Below are positions 1 through 5,449 of a stretch of DNA of 5,449 nucleotides, piece by piece. The notes below the pieces were generated by a model. That model was given only the letters and a program-made list of their open reading frames with translations, did not search any database and was not told the DNA's origin. The stretch covers positions 1 through 5,449 of the forward strand of contig DFMR01000055.1 in NCBI GenBank assembly GCA_002376325.1, given 5' to 3'. This DNA comes from Proteobacteria bacterium UBA3588 (lineage in GTDB: Bacteria > Pseudomonadota > Gammaproteobacteria > Thiohalomonadales > Thiohalomonadaceae). Position numbers and translations under genes: made by a program. How positions within the stretch are numbered: position 1 is the first letter of the stretch; the number at the start of each line of letters is the position of its first letter.

Positions 1-11
1 CTATGGCTCAT
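1..11 (-). CDS. Possible start of a downstream minus-strand gene (first codons only)
   Basis: An ATG at 11-9 reads Met-Ser-His before the window ends. It is preceded by GAGGA (18-22 on the plus-strand numbering) with a 6-base gap, which is near-ideal Shine-Dalgarno spacing and better than any other start in this window. The bases just upstream have clearly lower GC than the rlmL coding region, as expected for a leader. Only three codons are visible, so the product cannot be named and chance is a real alternative. If real, it lies about 135 bases downstream of rlmL on the same strand. Confidence 0.35.
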
Positions 12-146
12 AACAGATCCTCAAACGATGAAAAACGGACCCCTAGTTTACACAGCCTGACCGGGCCAATGCATGCGTTAGCGGTGAAAATTTCGCCACG
101 ATGCAACCCGCGGGGGCGCTGGAGGCGGTGGGACGAGAGCGTCGTT

Positions 147-2285
147 TCAGTGCGCCAGTATCCGCCAGCACTGGTGAATCCTCGCGTTGCGTTTGAAATC
201 CTCCGGGATGGTCTTGCGGCTGATGTCCTCGACGGCGAATTCGGCCAGCGCCTCCTCATCCAGCTTGAACCTGCGGTAGTTGTTGGAGAAGTAGAGCACG
301 CCGCCGGGGGCGAGCAGTTGCATCGCCTGGCGGATCATCCAGACGTGGTCGCGCTGGATGTCGAAGATGTTTTCCATGCGCTTGGAGTTGGAGAAGGTGG
401 GCGGGTCGATGAAGATGAGGTCGTACTTGAGCTGGCCGCAGGCGGCCTCGTCGTGCAGCCACTCGGTGCAATCGGCCTGGATGAATTCGTGCTCGCGGCC
501 GGTGAAGCCGTTCAGCGTCATGTTCTCCCGCGCCCAGCCCAGATAGGTGTTGGACATGTCGATGGTGGTGGTGGCCACGGCGCCGCCGACGGCGGCGTGG
601 ACGCTCGCGCTGCCGGTGTAGGCGAACAGGTTGAGGAAGCGTTTGCCGGCGGCCTCTTGCTCGATCATCTCGCGGGTGATGCGGTGATCGAGGAACAGGC
701 CGGTGTCGAGGTAGTCGGTGAAGTTGACCAGCAGGCGGCAGTTGCCTTCGCGCACTTCGTGGAAGCTTTTGCGTTCGCCGAGCTTTTCGTATTGGGCGCG
801 GCCCTTCTGCTGCTGGCGCACCTTGAAGAAGAGTTGCGCCGGGACGATGTCGAGTACCTGCGGGATAACGCCCAGCGCTTCGCGCAGACGCTGCTGTGCC
901 TTGGCCGGGTCGATGCTCTTGGGCGCATGGTACTCCTGCACGTGCACCCACAGCCGCTCGCCGTGATAGAGATCGACGGCGAGCGCGTATTCGGGCAGGT
1001 CCGCGTCGTACAGGCGGTAGCAGTCGACGCCGTTGCGCCGGGTCCAGCGGCTGAGCTGTTTGAGATTTTTGCGCAGCCGGTTGGCGAAGGATTCGGCGCC
1101 ATGGGAGAGCGCCGGCGCCTCGCCGGCGACGCCGACCGGCGCATAGCTGATCAGCTGGCACTCGATGGGGCCGTTCATCAGCGCAGCGCTGCGCTCCTGC
1201 CGCAGCGGCAGATAGCCGGCGAGGTCGGGGTTGCCGGTGAACAGGGCGAGGCGCCAGCCGGGCAGTTCGTCGCGCACCACCTCGCCGAGGCGCGCGTAGT
1301 CGTCGCGCAGGGCGTTGATCTCGCCGATGCGTTCGCCGTAGGGCGGATTGACCGCGACCAGTCCCGGTTGGGTGTCGAGGGGCAATTGCGCCGCGATGCC
1401 GGGGGCGAGGGCGCGGCGGTCGATTACGATGTAATCGCTGAGGCCCGCCTGATCGACATTATCGCGCGCCGCCTCGACCGCCGCGCCGTCCTGATCCCAG
1501 CCGAGGATCGGCGGCATGTCGTTCAGTCCCTGCGTGCGCCGCTGTTTCGCTTCCTCGACCAGCGTGTGCCACAGCTCGCGATCGTGGCGGCGCCAGTAGA
1601 GCAGGCCGAAGTGTTCGCGATAGAGGCCGGGGGCGATGTCGGCGGCCATCAGCGCGCCCTCGATCAGCAGGGTGCCGGAGCCGCACATGGGATCGATCAG
1701 CGCGCCGCCGCGGGCGGCGACGGCGGGCCAGCCGGCCAGTTGCAGGATGCCGGCGGCGAGGTTCTCCTTGAGCGGCGCGGCGACGCCGACGGCGCGGTAG
1801 CCGCGCCGGTGCAGGCTGCCGCCGGAGAGGTCGATGGAGAGCCGCGCCTGGTCGCCGCGCAGGTGCAGGTGGATGCGCAGGTCGGGGATCTCTTTGTCGA
1901 TGGAGGGGCGCTCGCCGAACTGCTCGCGGAAGCGATCGATGATCGCATCCTTGGTCTTGAGCGCGGCGTACTGGCTGTGGCCGATCGCCGCCTCGGTGGA
2001 GGTGACGTCGATGGCGAGACTGCCGCTGGAGTGCAGGTGGCGCTCCCAGCGGATGCCTTTCACTTCGTCGTAGAGCCGCTCCGGCGTCGGTGCCGGCACG
2101 GTGGTCAGCGGCAGCAAGACACGGTTGGCGATGCGCGACCAGAGGCAGATGCGGTAACCGGTCTCCAGCGTCCCTTCGAAGTGCGCGCCGGCGCCGCCGG
2201 ATTGCAGTTTCTCGGCGCCGAGCCGCCGCAACTCGTCGGCGAGGGCGTGGGTCAGGCCGCGCGGGGCGGAAGCGAAAAATTTCAT
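147..2285 (-). CDS. rlmL: Bifunctional 23S rRNA methyltransferase RlmKL (m2G2445 / m7G2069)
   Basis: The 712-residue product matches the fused RlmK-RlmL enzyme of gammaproteobacteria in length (about 700 in E. coli) and domain order. This cytoplasmic enzyme uses S-adenosylmethionine to make m2G2445 (RlmL half) and m7G2069 (RlmK half) in helix 74 of 23S rRNA near the peptidyl transferase centre. The N-terminus MKFFASAPRGL is typical of the family. A THUMP-type RNA-binding region spans roughly residues 42-153. The RlmL half has the SAM-binding motif DPMCGSGTLLIEGA (198-211) and the catalytic NPPYGER (313-319). The RlmK half has a second SAM motif, LNLFAYTGSA (551-560), and DPPTFSNSKRM (627-637). 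Both active sites look intact, with no frameshift. The start is the ATG at 2285, and no strong Shine-Dalgarno precedes it. The upstream spacer is filled by a REP doublet. Family assignment is near certain; the exact rRNA positions are from E. coli knowledge. Confidence 0.97.
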   Translation of the reverse strand: MKFFASAPRGLTHALADELRRLGAEKLQSGGAGAHFEGTLETGYRICLWSRIANRVLLPLTTVPAPTPERLYDEVKGIRWERHLHSSGSLAIDVTSTEAAIGHSQYAALKTKDAIIDRFREQFGERPSIDKEIPDLRIHLHLRGDQARLSIDLSGGSLHRRGYRAVGVAAPLKENLAAGILQLAGWPAVAARGGALIDPMCGSGTLLIEGALMAADIAPGLYREHFGLLYWRRHDRELWHTLVEEAKQRRTQGLNDMPPILGWDQDGAAVEAARDNVDQAGLSDYIVIDRRALAPGIAAQLPLDTQPGLVAVNPPYGERIGEINALRDDYARLGEVVRDELPGWRLALFTGNPDLAGYLPLRQERSAALMNGPIECQLISYAPVGVAGEAPALSHGAESFANRLRKNLKQLSRWTRRNGVDCYRLYDADLPEYALAVDLYHGERLWVHVQEYHAPKSIDPAKAQQRLREALGVIPQVLDIVPAQLFFKVRQQQKGRAQYEKLGERKSFHEVREGNCRLLVNFTDYLDTGLFLDHRITREMIEQEAAGKRFLNLFAYTGSASVHAAVGGAVATTTIDMSNTYLGWARENMTLNGFTGREHEFIQADCTEWLHDEAACGQLKYDLIFIDPPTFSNSKRMENIFDIQRDHVWMIRQAMQLLAPGGVLYFSNNYRRFKLDEEALAEFAVEDISRKTIPEDFKRNARIHQCWRILAH

Positions 2286-2298
2286 ATGGATACCAAAT

Positions 2299-2349
2299 TG
2301 TAGGAGCGGCTATGCCGCGATGGACCATCGCGCCGGAGGCGCTCCTACA
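2299..2349. repeat. REP-type inverted doublet (GTAGGAGCGG class) between slyX and rlmL
   Basis: Two 25-base arms, 2299-2323 and 2325-2349, are inverted around a single A at 2324 and match at 21 of 25 positions. Each arm begins with TGTAGGAGCG and contains its own short hairpin: GCGGC-TAT-GCCGC at 2306-2318 and GCGCC-GGA-GGCGC at 2330-2342. The GTAG foot followed by a GC-rich hairpin is the known layout of REP elements linked to RAYT transposases, and TGTAGGAGCGG is familiar from Pseudomonas and other gammaproteobacterial REPs. It starts 2 bases after the slyX stop and ends 13 bases before the rlmL ATG, so in an mRNA crossing both genes it would sit in the intercistronic region. It could stabilise the 3' end of slyX mRNA, attenuate transcription into rlmL, or be passive. 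No T-run follows it on the minus strand, so it is not a standard intrinsic terminator. Confidence 0.78.
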
Positions 2350-2351
2350 GG

Positions 2352-2555
2352 TTAATAATGTGGCGGCGGCGTCTCTTCGGAGAGGGGACGGACCGCGTCG
2401 GGGGCCAGTTCGGCCAACAGCGATTTGACGAATTCCAACTGCTCACCGGTGGTGGCCAGAGCCCGTTGCTGACGCAGCACGGTGGCGGTCAGCTCGTCGA
2501 TGGCGGCTTCCAGGTGGGTGAGGCGGACTTCGAGATCGATAACGCGGTCTTCCAT
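2352..2555 (-). CDS. slyX: SlyX family protein
   Basis: This short protein (67 residues from the ATG at 2555) has the SlyX hallmarks: an acidic start MEDRVIDLEVRLTHLE, a single coiled-coil helix of heptads over about residues 3-50, and the characteristic proline-rich C-terminus ending PPPHY. SlyX is a small cytoplasmic protein of unknown biochemical role, named in E. coli for its position next to slyD. A TTG codon in the same frame at 2564 would add three residues (a start Met plus Cys-Ala), but it has no better ribosome-binding site, and the ATG gives the usual family N-terminus. Neither start has a clear Shine-Dalgarno sequence. The gene lies 35 bases after the diguanylate cyclase stop, so translational coupling or co-transcription is plausible. 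The REP doublet starts 2 bases after its stop. Family identity is confident; function is not known. Confidence 0.93.
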   Translation of the reverse strand: MEDRVIDLEVRLTHLEAAIDELTATVLRQQRALATTGEQLEFVKSLLAELAPDAVRPLSEETPPPHY

Positions 2556-2590
2556 GGCGCACAAGGATACAGCAAAGGCGGGGCGGTTGC

Positions 2591-3718
2591 TCAGTGGTGA
2601 TCGACGACGACGCGGTTGCGTCCCTGTTGTTTGGCCTTGTAGAGGGCGCGGTCGGCGCCTTCCAGCAGCGCCGCGTCTTGCTCGTCATTGCCGGGAACGC
2701 GGGTGGCGATGCCGAGGCTGATGGTGACCCAGGGGCTGACCGATGAATTGGCGTGCGGCAGTTCCAATGCCTCGACCTGGGAGCGGATCTGTTCCGCCAC
2801 CTTCTCCGCGCCGAGCAGCGAGGTGTTGGGCAGGATGGCGGCGAACTCCTCACCGCCGTAGCGCGCCGCCAGATCGCCGGGGCGGCTGGTGGCATCCTGC
2901 AACACCTTGGCGATCTTGCGCAGGCACTCGTCGCCGGTCGGGTGGCCATAGAGATCGTTGTAGTTTTTGAAGAAGTCGATGTCGGCCATGATCAGCGTCA
3001 ACGGCTGGCGTTCGCGGGTGGCGCGGCGCCACTCCTGTTCCAGCTTTTCGTCGAAGCGGCGGCGGTTGGCGATGCCGGTGAGGCCGTCCTGATAGGAGAG
3101 GTCGCGCAGCGTCTCCTCCAGTTGCTTGCGGTCGGTGGCGTCGTGCGCCACCAGCAGGAAGCCGGCGAGCTGATGGTGGTGCAGGATCTCCGCCAGGGTG
3201 GCTTCGAAATAGTGGGGTTCGTCGTTGACGTCATAGCTGAATTCGAAGCGGTAACCCTGGCCGGGCGTGACCGCACGCATCGCCTGCTCGAAGTGTTCGC
3301 GCCGCACGCTGTCCACCAGCTCGGCGATGCGGCGGCCGTGGGCCTGGCGCGCGGTGACGTTGAACGCCTGCTCCGCCATGGCATTGATGTACTTCACCCG
3401 GAACGTGGTATCGAGGGCGATGATCAGGGTGTTGGCGGTGGATTGCAGGATGCTGTCGAGATAGAGGGTCTGTTCCAGCAGCTGTTCGTCGGCCCGTTGC
3501 AGCACCCGCACTACCATCTGGATCAGCAGCACCACCACGAACGACACCACGGCGGCGGCGACGATGCCGGTGACGATGAAGTCGACGTGGATGGCGTTGT
3601 GAAACCATAGGCTCAGCAGGATGACGATGAGCTCGGTGAGTCCTGCCGAAAAGGCGATGGCGAGCCACAGCAGGCGCCCTGCCCGCAGTTGGGACAGCCA
3701 GGTCTTCAGGCTACGCAT
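2591..3718 (-). CDS. Membrane-anchored PAS-GGDEF diguanylate cyclase
   Basis: The 375-residue protein should make cyclic di-GMP from two GTP at the inner membrane. Two hydrophobic helices (about 14-39 and 47-70) are separated by only a few residues, so almost nothing is exposed to the periplasm. A PAS domain follows (about 86-195), beginning YLDSILQSTANTLIIALD, then a short linking helix (TDRKQLEETLRDLSYQDGLT) typical of PAS-GGDEF junctions. The GGDEF domain (about 208-375) has DGLTGIANRR (211-220), DIDFFKNYND (246-255) with the expected metal and GTP contacts, and the active-site motif as GGEEF (288-292). RPGD (279-282) lies five residues before GGEEF, matching the RxxD product-inhibition site. 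No EAL domain is present. The start is the ATG at 3718; an in-frame TGA lies about 30 bases upstream with no other usual start codon between, and no strong Shine-Dalgarno is seen. The sensed signal is unknown; a cytoplasmic or membrane-borne cue to the PAS domain is inferred. Confidence 0.95.
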   Translation of the reverse strand: MRSLKTWLSQLRAGRLLWLAIAFSAGLTELIVILLSLWFHNAIHVDFIVTGIVAAAVVSFVVVLLIQMVVRVLQRADEQLLEQTLYLDSILQSTANTLIIALDTTFRVKYINAMAEQAFNVTARQAHGRRIAELVDSVRREHFEQAMRAVTPGQGYRFEFSYDVNDEPHYFEATLAEILHHHQLAGFLLVAHDATDRKQLEETLRDLSYQDGLTGIANRRRFDEKLEQEWRRATRERQPLTLIMADIDFFKNYNDLYGHPTGDECLRKIAKVLQDATSRPGDLAARYGGEEFAAILPNTSLLGAEKVAEQIRSQVEALELPHANSSVSPWVTISLGIATRVPGNDEQDAALLEGADRALYKAKQQGRNRVVVDHH

Positions 3719-3826
3719 CGCTCGTCGCGGGTTGCTTTCATAGTCTCACGCTACCCGAAAAACCTGCGTTGCCACAAGCGTTTCCGTCGTATGGCGGGAC
3801 GGACCGTGTAACGCCCAAGCGGGCAC

Positions 3827-5449
3827 TCACTCCTGTTGCAACGCTTCCAGCTCTTCGCCGAGGGTGAGCCAGCGCTCCTCGGTCTCGGACAGTTTCCGGT
3901 CCAGGTGCGCCTGTTGCAGCAACAGATCCTTGAGCTGTTCCCGGGCTGCGGCCTCGTACAGCACCGGGTCGGCGAGCCGCTCTTGGAGCGCCGTCTTTTC
4001 GGTGTTGATGCGGTCGAGGTCGGTTTCGAGCCGTTGCAGCTCCTTGCGCAGGGGTTGCAGCCGTTGGCGCTGTTCCGCCTCCAGCCGCCGCCTTTCCTTG
4101 CGTGCTGCGGCGCTGTGTTCGGCCGGGTCCGCGGCGCCGTCGCCGGCATTTTCCGCGCTGCGGCGCTCGTCGAGCCAGCGCCGGTAGTCGTCCAGATCGC
4201 CTTCGAAGGGCTCGGCGCGGCCGTCGGCCACCAGCAGCAGGCGGTCGGTGACGCTGCGCAGCAGGTGGCGGTCGTGAGAGACCACCACCATGGCGCCTTC
4301 GAACTCCTGCAACGCCAGGGTGAGGGCGTGGCGCATCTCCAGGTCGAGGTGGTTGGTGGGCTCGTCCAACAGCAGCAGGTTGGGGCGTTGGTAGACCAGC
4401 AACGCCAGTACCAGCCGCGCCTTCTCGCCGCCGGAAAAAGGACCGACCACGGCATCGGCCTGTGGGCCGCCGAAGCCAAAGCCGCCGAGGAAGTCGCGCA
4501 ACTCCTGCTCGCGCGCCCTGGGGTCGAGGCGCTGGAGGTGGTTGAGCGGGGTGTCGTCGGCGCGCAGCTGTTCCAACTGGTGCTGGGCGAAGTAGCCGGT
4601 ACGCAGATCCTGTGCCCGGTAATATTCGCCGCCGGTGGGAGCGAGGTCGCCGGCCAGCAGTTTGATCAGGGTGGACTTGCCGGCGCCGTTGCGTCCGACC
4701 AGGCCGATGCGGTCGCCGGGATTCAGGGCCAGCCCGACATTGGCGAGGATGGCGCGGTCGCCGTAGCCGGCGCCGACCTGCTCCAGCCGCAGCAGCGGGG
4801 TGGGCACCTTTTCCGGGGCGCGGAATTCGAAATGGAACGGCGAGTCGACATGGGCCGGGGCGATCAGCTCCAGCCGCGCCAGCGCCTTGAGCCGGCTCTG
4901 GGCCTGGCGCGCCTTGGTGGCCTTGGCGCGGAAGCGGTCGACGTAGCTGCGGATGTGGCTGATCTCGCGCTGCTGCCGGTCGTAGGCAGACTGCTGTTGC
5001 GCCAGCCGTTCGGCGCGCAGCAGCTCGAAGTCGGAGTAGTTGCCGGCGTAGAGACGGGCACCCTGCCGCTCGATGTGGACGATGTGGTGCACCGTGGCGT
5101 CGAGAAAGTCGCGGTCGTGGGAGATCAGCAGCAGCGTGCCGGGGTAGTCGCGCAGCCACTGCTCCAGCCATAGCACGGCGTCGAGGTCGAGGTGGTTGGT
5201 GGGTTCGTCCAGCAGCAGCAGGTCGGAGCGGCACATCAGCGCCTGGGCCAGGTTGAGGCGCATGCGCCAGCCGCCGGAAAAGTTGCGTACCGGTTCCTCC
5301 TCCTGGGCGCTGCTGAAGCCGAGGCCGTGCAGCAGCCGGCCGGCGCGGGCGCGGGCGGTGTAGCCGCCGATGGTTTCGTAGTGGGCCAACAGTTCGGCCT
5401 GGCGATGGCCGTCGCCGCGCTGTTCGGCGGCGGCCAGTTCGCGCTGCAC
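3827..5449 (-). CDS. yheS: YheS-type ABC-F ATPase (5' end missing at window edge)
   Basis: A 540-residue C-terminal fragment of a soluble tandem ATPase that acts on ribosomes, not a transporter: no membrane segment is present. Numbering from the first visible codon, domain 1 keeps its signature FSGGWRMRLNLAQAL (57-71), Walker B LLLLDEPTNHLD (77-88) and switch His111; its Walker A lies outside the window. The inter-domain linker that contacts tRNA in ABC-F proteins covers about 125-215 and includes the conserved DRFRAKATKARQAQSR (171-186). Domain 2 has Walker A GRNGAGKST (252-260), signature FSGGE (338-342), Walker B with Asp362-Glu363 and His392. A charged coiled-coil tail fills about 445-540. 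The wording throughout closely tracks E. coli YheS (637 residues), so about 95 residues are missing. YheS is thought to help ribosomes through difficult nascent chains; that role here is inferred. The first visible codon is GTG (Val), not a start. Confidence 0.95.
   Translation of the reverse strand: MQRELAAAEQRGDGHRQAELLAHYETIGGYTARARAGRLLHGLGFSSAQEEEPVRNFSGGWRMRLNLAQALMCRSDLLLLDEPTNHLDLDAVLWLEQWLRDYPGTLLLISHDRDFLDATVHHIVHIERQGARLYAGNYSDFELLRAERLAQQQSAYDRQQREISHIRSYVDRFRAKATKARQAQSRLKALARLELIAPAHVDSPFHFEFRAPEKVPTPLLRLEQVGAGYGDRAILANVGLALNPGDRIGLVGRNGAGKSTLIKLLAGDLAPTGGEYYRAQDLRTGYFAQHQLEQLRADDTPLNHLQRLDPRAREQELRDFLGGFGFGGPQADAVVGPFSGGEKARLVLALLVYQRPNLLLLDEPTNHLDLEMRHALTLALQEFEGAMVVVSHDRHLLRSVTDRLLLVADGRAEPFEGDLDDYRRWLDERRSAENAGDGAADPAEHSAAARKERRRLEAEQRQRLQPLRKELQRLETDLDRINTEKTALQERLADPVLYEAAAREQLKDLLLQQAHLDRKLSETEERWLTLGEELEALQQE

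Noticed and set aside
132..143. GACG-AGAG-CGTC hairpin right after the rlmL stop, as a terminator
   Set aside because: A four-base-pair stem with no T-run on the minus strand; easily expected by chance.
8..259. An 83-codon minus-strand frame covering the rlmL 3' end and the left spacer
   Set aside because: It overlaps the rlmL C-terminal codons in another frame, has Arg/Ser-rich shadow composition there, and has no supported start or domain.
3..2303. A 766-codon open frame on the plus strand spanning the whole of rlmL
   Set aside because: Its codons lie exactly opposite rlmL codons in register, so it stays open because rlmL does not use TTA, CTA or TCA codons, which are rare in GC-rich genes. 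The translation is low-complexity Ala/Val/Gly/Asp-rich with no recognisable domain, while the minus strand encodes a clear RlmKL.
2753..3610. A 285-codon plus-strand open frame opposite the diguanylate cyclase
   Set aside because: Same in-register antisense effect; no family resemblance, and the opposing PAS-GGDEF frame is unambiguous.
3742..3790. Possible promoter for the cyclase gene (TTGTGG, 18-base spacer, TAGCGT on the minus strand)
   Set aside because: Only three of six bases match at each box, which is near chance level, so it was not annotated.
3813..3824. GCCC-GCTT-GGGC hairpin just after the ABC-F stop, as an intrinsic terminator
   Set aside because: The stem is only four base pairs and is followed on the minus strand by GTTACAC rather than a T-run. 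At most it is a weak pause or 3'-end structure.
3836..5173. A 445-codon plus-strand open frame opposite the ABC-F gene
   Set aside because: Same in-register antisense effect; composition is Gln/Val/Gly/Ala-rich with no motifs, and the minus strand shows both ABC signatures and Walker motifs.

Overview
This is a GC-rich stretch of a bacterial chromosome carrying housekeeping and signalling genes, all on the minus strand. Four genes can be identified with confidence. In transcription order (right to left) they are a YheS-type ABC-F ATPase that runs off the right edge, a membrane PAS-GGDEF diguanylate cyclase, slyX, and the bifunctional 23S rRNA methyltransferase gene rlmL (rlmKL). A fused RlmK-RlmL enzyme, SlyX and a YheS-type ABC-F protein together point to a gammaproteobacterium. 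The high GC and the GTAGGAGCGG-type REP element suggest a non-enteric lineage (for example Pseudomonas-like or a Chromatiales-type group). That placement is inference, and the genus cannot be read from this window.

Layout: 1-11 holds a possible start of a next minus-strand gene with a good Shine-Dalgarno sequence. 12-146 is a spacer with lower GC than the genes, a small palindrome at 83-97 and no convincing promoter or terminator. 147-2285 is rlmL. 2286-2351 is a 66-base spacer almost entirely filled by a 51-bp inverted REP doublet. 2352-2555 is slyX. 2556-2590 is a 35-base spacer. 2591-3718 is the diguanylate cyclase. 3719-3826 is a 108-base spacer with only a weak hairpin at 3813-3824. 3827-5449 is the ABC-F gene, lacking about its first 95 codons. 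No gene-free stretch exceeds 300 bases.

Two genes act on the ribosome: RlmL modifies 23S rRNA during large-subunit assembly, and the ABC-F protein acts on translating ribosomes. SlyX has no settled function. The diguanylate cyclase makes c-di-GMP and looks functionally complete, including a product-inhibition site. The genes share a strand with spacers of 35, 66 and 108 bases, so partial co-transcription is possible, but nothing shows that they form one pathway.

I found no novel multi-gene system here. The most interesting non-coding element is the REP doublet between slyX and rlmL, whose two arms differ by a compensated base-pair swap. Long open frames on the plus strand are in-register antisense shadows of the real genes.
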